Assembly (NCBI RefSeq): GCF_033473495.1
Contig: NC_088937.1
Location: 1,612,001-1,676,000 of the forward strand
DNA from: Cercospora beticola
Taxonomy: Eukaryota > Ascomycota > Dothideomycetes > Mycosphaerellales > Mycosphaerellaceae
Reading direction: 5' to 3'
DNA: 64,000 nucleotides
Shown here: piece by piece, positions 56,271 to 64,000 of the stretch
How positions within the stretch are numbered: the stretch's first letter is position 1
Layout of the letters: each line of letters begins with the position of its first letter
Position numbers and translations under genes: made by a program
Notes under the pieces: model-generated
The model's database searches: none
Told to the model about the DNA's origin: nothing
Seen by the model: only the letters and a program-made list of their open reading frames with translations

Positions 56271-57593
56271 ATGTCTGGAACCGCGACACAACCGCCGCAG
56301 AGCACCGGCATTGGCAAGCTCGACGCCGCAAAGGAGAATGTGGCAGCAAACACACCCGAGAAGCTCAGCGGAGTCGCTCTCTACTCGCGCTTCGCTTTCG
56401 CCGGTGCTGTCTGCTGTTCAGTGACCCACGGTGGTCTCACACCCGTCGATGTGTAAGTCAACAAGAGGCATTGAAAAGAGACGGGCAGCGCGGGACAACG
56501 ACAAACGCTTGGGACAACGACAGACGCTTGGGACCACAATATTTCTGCGTTCTTGGGTGATGCGCGTCGCTGCATATAATGGACGGCTGAAAGCCTGGGA
56601 TGGCGCGGGTGAAAGGACAAAGCTAACGATGGCACTTTACAGCGTCAAGACCCGTATCCAGCTTGACCCAGCAACCTACAATCGCGGACTGGTCGGTGGC
56701 TTCCGTCAAGTCATCGCAAAGGAGGGTGCCGGCGCTCTTCTGACCGGTGCTGGCCCAACTTTCGCCGGTTACTTCCTCCAGGGTGCTTTCAAGTTCGGTG
56801 GTTACGAGTTCTTCAAGCAACAAGCCATCAACTACCTTGGCTACGAGACTGCATCAAACAACCGCACTGCCGTTTACCTCGCATCCTCTGCCACCGCCGA
56901 GTTCTTCGCCGATATTGCCCTCTGCCCTCTCGAGGCTACCCGTATCCGATTGGTGTCTGAGCCAACCTACGCCAGCGGTCTCGTTTCTGGCTTCACTCGC
57001 ATGGGTAAGTGTAATTGCTAGTAGGCATCTTCCATCCGCGCAAAAGATATCTCAGGAATAACAGTACCTTCCACTAACTGCTTTTCACAGCCAAGGAAGA
57101 AGGATTTGGCGCTTTCTACTCTGGTTTCGGACCAATCCTCTTCAAGCAGTAAGTGTGAAAACCGCCGGTGCCCATACTGGCCTTTTCTGACACGTGATTC
57201 AGGGTCCCATACACCATGGCCAAATTCGTCGTTTACGAGAAGGTCTCTGAGGCTGCTTACAAGAACTTCTTCGACAAGGAGAAGACCAGCTCCGGCATGC
57301 AGACCGTCATCAACCTTGGCTCCGGTTTGATTGCCGGCTTCGCTGCCGCCATTGTTTCGCAACCAGCCGATACCATGCTGTCCAAGATCAACAAGACAAA
57401 GGGTCTGCCAGGCGAGGGCACCACTTCAAGATTGCTGAAGATAGCTAAAGAGTTGGGCATCCGCGGCTCGTACAGCGGCATTGGCGCCCGTCTCTTCATG
57501 GTCGGCACCCTGACTGCGGGCCAGTTCGCGATCTACGGCGACATCAAGAAGGCAATCGGAGCTGTAGGTGGGGTGGAGATCGCCTCGAAATAG
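56271..57593 (+). CDS. MIR1: Mitochondrial phosphate carrier (Mir1/Pic type)
   Basis: Inner-membrane carrier importing phosphate with H+ for ATP synthesis. Four exons, 56271-56452, 56643-57004, 57091-57148 and 57203-57593 (introns 190, 86 and 54 nt), give 330 aa. Three mitochondrial-carrier repeats carry P-x-[DE] signatures: [26 protein letters not shown] and [11 protein letters not shown]. The stretches [25 protein letters not shown] and [12 protein letters not shown] are diagnostic of Mir1. The N-terminus is polar and disordered. Codon use looks strongly biased to C-ending codons, as in highly expressed genes. The first intron contains a short tandem repeat. Confidence 0.96.
56492..56537 (+). 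repeat. 19-bp tandem repeat in the phosphate-carrier first intron
   Basis: Two copies of GGGACAACGACAAACGCTT (second copy with one substitution) followed by eight bases that start a third. Lies wholly inside the 190-nt intron and partly explains its length. Confidence 0.9.
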
Positions 57594-58387
57594 TTCAACG
57601 ATGAACTAGCGAAGATGAAGAGCATTGCAGATACTGGAGGACCGCGGACAAGTATGTGGGAGTTGGTGTTGTCACCGTGAAGGTGGGATGAGGAGCGTGG
57701 ACGGTCGAGCGGTGCAGTGGCCAGGTACCAGCAATACGGCCGCGCTATACAATAGAGATAGCAGTCTGAAGCATGTGTACATTATTGAAGCAATAAAGAC
57801 GGCGCTTGATGGTTCTTTCACGTTCATTCGAATATGAACCCAAGCCATACCATAATGCCAAGCCAAGCCAAGACTTTTGGCTGAGCTGCGCGGTCGAAGG
57901 AAGCAACAGATGGCTGCAGTAGAAAGAGCGGCTGACACCGCATTTACTGCTATAAGTGCAGCATAGTACATGGCATTTGGGCTTCGCGACCCCAAAAGAT
58001 CTCCAAGTCACGCCGCATAAGACACTTGTCCACACATCGACGAGTGTTCGATTGACCAGCATCTCGGTCGAGCTTGGGATGGCTGTACCAGGTTTTGTCA
58101 CAAGGAAGATCGATCATGAACCAATTTTTTTTTGGCTACGTGTCTATGATTACACGAGGTGCTTTCTCATGCTCGTCAGCATCCTCAGCAAAAGCTGGGC
58201 GGAGAAAGCCGGCACGCGTCTCTGCCCTTCCCTGTCCATGCACACGCCAACCTGGACTCTCTACCCATGCTGTCTGGGATATCGATGACGTGCCAAAATA
58301 TCGCAAAGAAGTGTCGGTCCATCTGCCCAAGTTGACAATCGTTCGCACTAACCGAGGGTGACATTTGATCCCAACCTCCGACGACTC
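57594..58387. other. Intergenic, convergent 3' ends
   Basis: About 795 bp between the stop codons of the phosphate carrier (+) and the coiled-coil protein (-). Contains an AATAAA near 57791. No gene seen. Confidence 0.55.
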
Positions 58388-59386
58388 TCATTTCTTTGCA
58401 TCCTCCACCTCTCCAAAAAGCTCAACCGCGAATTTCGGAAGCACAGCTGGCGGTCGGCTGCTGTCCGCCTCAGAAGGATCGTTTGCAGCACCGCGCGAGT
58501 CCTGCAGTGTCTTGGCTCTGGCTGGAAGAGTACTGGTCAGTAGCTCTTTCTTCGTCAAAGTAGGCTTCTTGCGAAGAGATCTCGCACGCCCAAGCACGGG
58601 ACCATGCGCCCCTGGATACAGGAACTCTTCAGCAGAGACGGTGTCGGACTTTTGTGGTGACCGCTTGGTGTTTGGATCTTGAAACGGTTTGTCGCCTCCG
58701 AAACCATGCGCGCGAGAGTGAGCAGAATCCTCATACCACTTGGAAGACTTGGCCGTGGACGGTGCGGAAGCAGTGGCAGCGCTCGTGGAGACGCTCGCAG
58801 TGCTTGATGTGAGCTTGCCAATCAGCTGCGGCTTGCGTGGTTCTTTTGGGTTGTTCTTGCTCGCCGCCTTGCTTGCAGTGATGGCTCGCATCTCTTCCTT
58901 TGACATTCCAAGTACCTCCGCATCGATGTCCTCCAACTCATCTTCTGCTTTCTGCGCTGCTTCCATGGCCTTGATTTTCTCATCGAGTTGCGCATCAAGC
59001 TCCTCTTCACGGGCTTCTTCATCACCTGTGTCTTCATCACTTGGTGCCTCCTCGATCAGCATCTCCTCCAGCTGCTCCAGCCCCTCCGAGAGTTGTGTCA
59101 TAATCTTGTCGAGCTCCGCATCTTGACCACTGGGATTGCAGCGCTGTAGGAAACGATGCAGCACTTTGGCGTCACCGAGGTAGCTCCAGGCCGTTGAGTA
59201 GTCGTCTTCGATAGCGACAAGAAGACACAAGATGCGGATGCGAAGGTAATTTGGAAGGGCTGACTCTGCGAGCATTTTCTGGCACTCAACCATACATTCG
59301 GCATTCTTGTCAGCTTGGTACAAGGCTTGTGCCTCGTCTAGGCCTTTTGAGAAGCTCTGGAAGATGAGATCCTTATCGGTCGCCAT
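58388..59386 (-). CDS. Acidic coiled-coil protein of unknown function
   Basis: Single exon, 332 aa from the ATG at 59386 (the frame is open upstream but the conserved-looking part starts at MATDKDLIFQSF). The N-terminal 95 residues are helical and TPR-like (GLDEAQALYQADKNAECMVE, LPNYLRIRILCLLVAIEDDY, AWSYLGDAKVLHRFLQRC). A glutamate-rich coiled coil follows (EGLEQLEEMLIEEA, DEEAREEELDAQLDEKI). The C-terminal 180 residues are Ser/Thr/Lys-rich and disordered. Fungal proteins with this layout exist, but I cannot assign a function. The 1.37-kb region upstream, shared with the zinc-cluster gene, contains a diverged tandem repeat. Confidence 0.75.
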   Translation of the reverse strand: MATDKDLIFQSFSKGLDEAQALYQADKNAECMVECQKMLAESALPNYLRIRILCLLVAIEDDYSTAWSYLGDAKVLHRFLQRCNPSGQDAELDKIMTQLSEGLEQLEEMLIEEAPSDEDTGDEEAREEELDAQLDEKIKAMEAAQKAEDELEDIDAEVLGMSKEEMRAITASKAASKNNPKEPRKPQLIGKLTSSTASVSTSAATASAPSTAKSSKWYEDSAHSRAHGFGGDKPFQDPNTKRSPQKSDTVSAEEFLYPGAHGPVLGRARSLRKKPTLTKKELLTSTLPARAKTLQDSRGAANDPSEADSSRPPAVLPKFAVELFGEVEDAKK

Positions 59387-60758
59387 GATTCCTTGCTTCC
59401 GTTTCGAGGCGTCGCAATCAGCCTCCAGGCGTGGTATGAATGGACGATAGACTGGTAGTCGAGCGTAAGAGATGCTCTGCACAACTGGAGCAAGATCAGG
59501 TGGAAAGCTGCAAACACTTCGAGCCGCAATAGATGACTCTGCTGTTCTGGAAGCGTCGCGGCCAACAGATCTCGAAGCGGAAAGTAGCTGTTGATTCCCG
59601 AGGAGGCGAGAAATACGGTGTGGTATCCGTTCAGCTAGAATGCAATAGGCGCAGACGCGCTTTTGGGAAGGTGCTGAACAAACTTCGTTTCGCGGACGTA
59701 CATGTATTGTTGCAGCTTGTAGCGCGTGAACCGTGTCGCCGGGCCCGAAAGCAAAACGTGACGTGACGTGACGCGCTCTTGGCAGGGATCCAGGGTCCAG
59801 CACGAAACGTCGCGTGCTATGCACACTTCACCTCTCTCTCAATGCTTTCACTCTGCTCCGCTTGCCACTTTCCCGCCTGCTGATGGCGAGACAGCAGACA
59901 AAGATGTTTGTCCGTTGGACTGAGCCCTGGTGCGGAAGGCCCGATTGCAGCTGCATCGCAAACGCAGAGCTTCCGCGTTGTCCCCGACTTCACCTCCCGA
60001 TTCATACACTCAATTCCACTGGCACCTTTGCCGCCAGCCGACGACGCGATGGCGTGCAGTCGTGTTTGCTCGTAGGGTTGAGGCACGGTGCAGCGGCATG
60101 TCTGCGATGCAGCTGCACATGCATATTCCTCAGCTGGGCAGATTCCAAGTCTTAATCCCGTCAATTCTACTCTGCTTGCGGCTTCCTTGCCAATCGATAA
60201 CAAGATGGTGTGCAATGATGTTTGCTCAATAGATCGAGTTTCGATCTGAACGGCTCGTTTGCAGACACGACTCACCCGGCCGGTCACTGGAACATGTTTG
60301 CATCTGGCATTTGTCTCTAGGAACTGCGTTCTAGTAAGTGAATGAAGTTTGGGACAATGTTGCTGACTTTTCGTGTTGAGCCGACTCCTTGGGTGCTTTC
60401 ACGCGTGCGAGTTTGTTCAAGCCAGAAGATTCGCCCTTACAGTGGTGCTGTCTTTCGGCGACGTGCATCACTCGTGGCATCCGGAATGCGCCATGTGCAG
60501 AAACAAACAAGTGGTGCACTTTCCCTTAAGTCGTCCTCCCGTCCAATAAGCATACTCAGATACAGCCTCAATCGCTTCGTCTGCATAGTCTCCACAGCTT
60601 CCGGGAAGCACAATTCGCGTCGGCAACACCTCGTTTCCAGCCCGTGTACTTCGTGTGTCCCTACGCTCCCCGCACATCTGCCTTCTGCAGCGTACGTAAG
60701 GCATCCCTTTCCAACAAACTAACACAATCACAACATCGAATCGTCCCGAGCAGGTATC
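59387..60758. other. Divergent intergenic region with diverged repeats
   Basis: About 1.37 kb between the coiled-coil gene (-) and the large zinc-cluster gene (+). Its middle holds a three-copy diverged tandem repeat (59817-60227). The long minus-strand frame there (59817-60287) starts only at a GTG and looks like a by-product of a repeat whose unit is a multiple of three. Confidence 0.6.
59817..60227 (-). repeat. Diverged tandem repeat, 156/159-bp units
   Basis: On the minus strand, copy A (60227-60072, 156 bp) and copy B (60071-59913, 159 bp) both begin GAGCAAACA and align through their first third, with mostly transition differences. A partial copy C (59912-59817, about 96 bp) begins GACAAACAT and ends with a GGTGAAG block also found in copy B. 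Copy A is more AT-rich at many differing sites. Both full units are multiples of three, so one minus-strand frame is open across all copies. Confidence 0.7.
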
Positions 60759-63347
60759 ATGGCTCCAAAGAAGAGCCGTAAGCGCAAAGCACCTGATGCT
60801 GGTGAAGATGGTTCGAGCAAGAAGCGAGTCGCCATTCTCCAAGACTCTGCGCCGTCTCACGCCGCCTTGTTCAGCGACACATCCATATCGCCTCCTGCTA
60901 CTTCTCCAGAAGAGTCCACAGGTGTTGCTACTACACTTCCGGGCCTTTCTGACCTTGACTACACTCCGAACAAATGGGACTCTCCTCACCTCCATCGGTA
61001 CTTCGAATTGCTTCAAGATGGACACTTCAAGATGAAATCGGGCGCCACGGCAAAGTACACAGCGCCCACTCCAAAATCAGAACACGTTCTCGACCTGCCG
61101 GCGGTGGAAGGCCGGAACTTCACTCTCGTGGAAGACGCAATTTGCCTTGTGAACCAGGATCAGCCTGATGGCACGACTATCAAAGTTTGGAAAATACCTA
61201 TTCGCAACATGACGGCTGAAGAACTGCAATTCGACGCCTTTATGGTACCAGGGTGGGCCACACCACTCAAATGCCCGTCTTGCAAGAAGAAGCAAGTGAA
61301 GTGCAACAAAAAGAGGCCTTGCGACAAGTGCTCCAAAGACCCAGTTGACGCAGCGGAATGCGTGAAAGCCAAACACGAGGTCGCAGACCACAGATGGCTC
61401 ACAGAGTCGGCTTGCTCGAGTGAGAACATTTCCAAGATCGTTCAACTGGGCCAGCTTGTGGCTCAGATTTTGAACAGAGTGCCATTCGAGCCAGATGTCG
61501 ATATATGGACTGGTAGACGCCAGCCTGACGTTAGAGCGCTCGTCCCGCCACAGAAACGATTTGTTGAACTCGTCAGCATCATTGAGTGGAAGCGACGACA
61601 CTTCCAGGAACTGGATTTCGACCGTATCCCACCTCACCCTGCGCCGTGGTCGGACAAAACTCACACATACCGCTTCTTTGGCAGAGCGGCCTTTGGAGGA
61701 CCACCCGTCTTACAATGGCGGAAACAATCATACGGCACGCAGCCACGCAGCCTGATATGGTCAGGCAAAGACGGTCAGCACGCCAACTTTCTGACATTGA
61801 GTCCTGCCAACTTCGATGCGTCGCAGCGTGAGACGCCTTCGGAAGATCATCTCGATGACTATCAGTTCTTCGGCCAGTACTTCGATGGTGCTCCTGACGA
61901 TTGCAACAACAAAGATCTTGTCACGGAGGCCAAAACCGATTCTAAGACCGCTTCTATGCTCCGGGCATTCCAGCAAGGTCTCTTCGCACTTGTTGGCCAC
62001 GTAGGTGAATGGACTGCCATCAACAGTACTTGGCATGAACATACATCCGCATACCAAAGCAAGGCGGGAACAAAGGGCGCGATGTTAGATGGACCGCTCA
62101 ATGGTGGCCTTCTGCTCAAGAAACCCAATGCGATAACAAATGCCCTCTACTTCGGTCAAAGCTGGCATGCGCTTCTCGCGAAGCCGTTCACTCACGCCGC
62201 TATACCGAAGGTCGATGATCGGGCGTGTCTCTCATACGCCATGAGCACCACGTTGGACGCATTTGAAGCTGGAAAGTCTTTTCCTTGGATCACGTTCACG
62301 CTGTATCGAGCGCTCTATGAGCTCGAGTCAGGGATTGTCACGAGAGACATGGTCATCGAGCAGGCCTTGACTTCTTTCGATTCTGCAGACCCAGACAACG
62401 CATCTCGCTGGGCCATCTGTATGCACTGCTTGAAGTCGATAGCCCGCGATAGGCTGTGCTGGATAGAGACCATCAAGGGCCCACTTCTATGTTGCAGGTC
62501 ATGCTCAAACAGTAGCTATGCTCTGAAGACTTTCTCTAACCGACCGAACCTTTTTGACACGTTGCGACGCCGTTGTGAACAAATATTTAAAAGCGACAGC
62601 CTCTTCACCACCCCAGACTGGACACCGAACGAGCTTTCAGCGACCTTACATCAAAACCACCAAGTGCCAGGTGAGGTTGTCAAGTACATTCACGGCTTCA
62701 CAGCACTGCCAATGGACTTGTATACTCAGTCTGCGATCTACCTCCGCCCCGAGATCGAGAAGGTACACCAGCGATACGGTGACCAACTTCACAGTCCTCA
62801 CAACATCACTTTGGTTCCAAGTTGCCTGAACAAGTTGCATCTTACCGGAGCAATCTCGCTGCTCCCAGTGGTCAAGAACGCAATGGTTCTGGGCTTGAAG
62901 GAGCAAGAATTGGGCCGTCTTCGCCCCAGATACCACCCTGACCTGGAGGCAGAGTGGGCCGCAAATGAAGCCGCTCAAGATCATCAGCGAATCGTCTGCT
63001 CTTTGACTCCATCAAACACTAAGCTACGGATGCGACAAGAGCGTTCTCCCGAGATTGATCAGCGAATCAGAGAGATGGAGAAGAGCGGCGTGTGGGACGG
63101 AGATCTCGTTCCCTTCGTGAAGGGCCTGTTTCAAACCAAGTCGAGCCGCATCCAGTCTCCACACTGGCCAGTCGAAAACATGTGGCAGGATACTCGCTGG
63201 AAAGAATTGGTTGCACTGATCAAGGAAATGCAAGGCAGCAAGGATTGGAATCCTGAATCCAACGATATCGTCTGGATTGGTCCACAGCAAGATCTTCCTT
63301 GGTTCTGGAGAGAGGACCATGCTCCGACTGACGTCGACCGCGAATAA
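60759..63347 (+). CDS. Large zinc-cluster protein, frame ended by an in-frame TAA
   Basis: Frame of 862 aa from ATG 60759. The N-terminus is a basic nuclear-localisation-like MAPKKSRKRK. A zinc cluster C-x2-C-x6-C-x5-C-x2-C-x9-C is at 172-201 (CPSCKKKQVKC, CDKC), within a domain that otherwise does not look like Gal4 factors. A second cysteine group follows near residue 550 (CMHCLKS, LCCRSC), possibly a zinc ribbon. Other stretches such as YFGQSWHALLAKPF and WPVENMWQDTRWKELVALIKEM suggest a folded protein, but I recognise no enzyme domain. The TAA at 63345-63347 is followed at once by the same frame remaining open, so this is probably the 5' part of a longer gene. Confidence 0.75.
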   Translation: MAPKKSRKRKAPDAGEDGSSKKRVAILQDSAPSHAALFSDTSISPPATSPEESTGVATTLPGLSDLDYTPNKWDSPHLHRYFELLQDGHFKMKSGATAKYTAPTPKSEHVLDLPAVEGRNFTLVEDAICLVNQDQPDGTTIKVWKIPIRNMTAEELQFDAFMVPGWATPLKCPSCKKKQVKCNKKRPCDKCSKDPVDAAECVKAKHEVADHRWLTESACSSENISKIVQLGQLVAQILNRVPFEPDVDIWTGRRQPDVRALVPPQKRFVELVSIIEWKRRHFQELDFDRIPPHPAPWSDKTHTYRFFGRAAFGGPPVLQWRKQSYGTQPRSLIWSGKDGQHANFLTLSPANFDASQRETPSEDHLDDYQFFGQYFDGAPDDCNNKDLVTEAKTDSKTASMLRAFQQGLFALVGHVGEWTAINSTWHEHTSAYQSKAGTKGAMLDGPLNGGLLLKKPNAITNALYFGQSWHALLAKPFTHAAIPKVDDRACLSYAMSTTLDAFEAGKSFPWITFTLYRALYELESGIVTRDMVIEQALTSFDSADPDNASRWAICMHCLKSIARDRLCWIETIKGPLLCCRSCSNSSYALKTFSNRPNLFDTLRRRCEQIFKSDSLFTTPDWTPNELSATLHQNHQVPGEVVKYIHGFTALPMDLYTQSAIYLRPEIEKVHQRYGDQLHSPHNITLVPSCLNKLHLTGAISLLPVVKNAMVLGLKEQELGRLRPRYHPDLEAEWAANEAAQDHQRIVCSLTPSNTKLRMRQERSPEIDQRIREMEKSGVWDGDLVPFVKGLFQTKSSRIQSPHWPVENMWQDTRWKELVALIKEMQGSKDWNPESNDIVWIGPQQDLPWFWREDHAPTDVDRE

Positions 63348-64000
63348 TACTGGCGATTCTACTCGGGAGAGGTGAATACGATCGACACCTTATGCGACGC
63401 GAAGCATGAGACAAAGGAGTCGCCAGATACACTTCTACTTCATGATGCTCGTCAGTATCTCATCAACGGAGGGCGGTGCCATGTCATGTTTTGGAAGTTG
63501 ACGTGCCGTGCTGGCTACCTATCTTCAGCATCGAAAGGCCGAGGTACCCTCAAGCTCATGGAAGACGGTACCCAGAAACCCATCATGCCGGGTGAGCATA
63601 TGCGTAGTGGTTGGACAAACTTGCAGCCAACGTCCCTGGACGCTTATGATCCGCATCGGCTGACAATCGTCACCGAATCTGTCAAAGCCAATCAGTATCG
63701 CTACTGCTACCGTGGTCACCCCGATATCCTGATTCCTGCTCTCCGACAGGTCGTTCTAGATCTACCAGATCAGTGTCAGTGGTATGGTCCTGTCCAGAAG
63801 CAGTACACGCCAATCAAGGGTTGCCCAATCTGGCGTCGCACAAATCCATGGTACAAAGGCTTCTGTGAGAATCGACACGTCTTAACTCGGAAGTTTCAGG
63901 ACGCTGAAGATGAGGAGCCTGACCTTGGCGATGACGAAGAAGAGGCCATTCAGGAAATGATGGATGATCTGTTCGCAGCTACGAGGCCCAGCAGTGACAC
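63348..64000 (+). pseudogene. In-frame continuation of the zinc-cluster gene past a TAA
   Basis: Immediately after the TAA at 63345 the same frame runs open for 217 codons to the window end without another stop. The codons look protein-coding: YWRFYSGEVNTIDTL, DARQYLINGGRCHVMFWKLT, PDILIPALRQVVLDL, CPIWRRTNPWYKGFCE and an acidic DLGDDEEEAIQEMMDD. No convincing intron removes the TAA: nearby GT dinucleotides lack donor consensus. A single base difference (for example CAA to TAA) would explain the break. Alternatives are an unseen short intron, a sequence error or stop readthrough. Confidence 0.6.

Noticed and set aside
59817..60287. 156-codon minus-strand frame across the tandem repeats as a gene
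   Set aside because: It begins with GTG, has no ATG near its start, and is explained by repeat units of 156 and 159 bp.
63330..63400. Short intron removing the TAA at 63345
   Set aside because: Candidate donors nearby (GTCGAC, GTTCTG, GTCCAC) do not match GTNNGT-type consensus, and the shortest in-frame option would be 39 nt. Kept open as an alternative only.

Overview
The window is nuclear DNA of a filamentous ascomycete (Pezizomycotina). The evidence is short spliceosomal introns (mostly 48-60 nt, GT-AG), dense genes on both strands, an OMP decarboxylase carrying the acidic insertion usual in filamentous ascomycetes, and fungal families such as FET3/FTR1, a tetrahydroxynaphthalene-reductase-like SDR, a heme-thiolate peroxygenase and Zn2Cys6 regulators. 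The overall flavour suggests a dothideomycete; that placement is inference. No CRISPR, operon, rRNA, tRNA or intact transposon was recognised.

1-15.1 kb is all on the minus strand: a P4-ATPase flippase cut by the left edge, an SDR of the naphthol-reductase type, a B-type cyclin, a Zn2Cys6 regulator with a C-terminal zinc cluster, and a mitochondrial PPR-like protein. 15.4-28.3 kb holds LSm3 (+), a CorA-type magnesium transporter (-), a proline-rich protein joining a thioredoxin domain to a transglutaminase-like domain (+), PIF1 helicase (-) and OMP decarboxylase (+).

29.1-33.4 kb is a head-to-head high-affinity iron uptake pair: a FET3-type ferroxidase (-) and FTR1 permease (+). Their shared promoter carries three perfect ATCWGATAA sites for an SreA/Sre1-type GATA repressor. 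33.8-45.4 kb holds a BTB-like protein, a VWA protein and four probable secreted products: a five-exon unknown with a probable GC-AG intron, a 10-cysteine effector-like protein, a heme-thiolate peroxygenase and an M28 carboxypeptidase.

46-60 kb holds an orphan ORF, sideroflexin, a four-TM protein, an intracellular GH13 amylase, a small secreted cysteine-rich protein, the mitochondrial phosphate carrier and a coiled-coil protein. 60.8-64.0 kb holds a large zinc-cluster protein whose frame is broken by one in-frame TAA and then stays open to the window end.

Most genes are unrelated housekeeping neighbours; the iron uptake pair is the only clear functional cluster. The most notable points are the thioredoxin-transglutaminase fusion, the nonsense-interrupted zinc-cluster gene, the iron-responsive divergent promoter, and a diverged 156/159-bp tandem repeat at 59.8-60.2 kb. 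Exon boundaries were read by hand from splice signals and frame continuity; each multi-exon gene gave a total length divisible by three.
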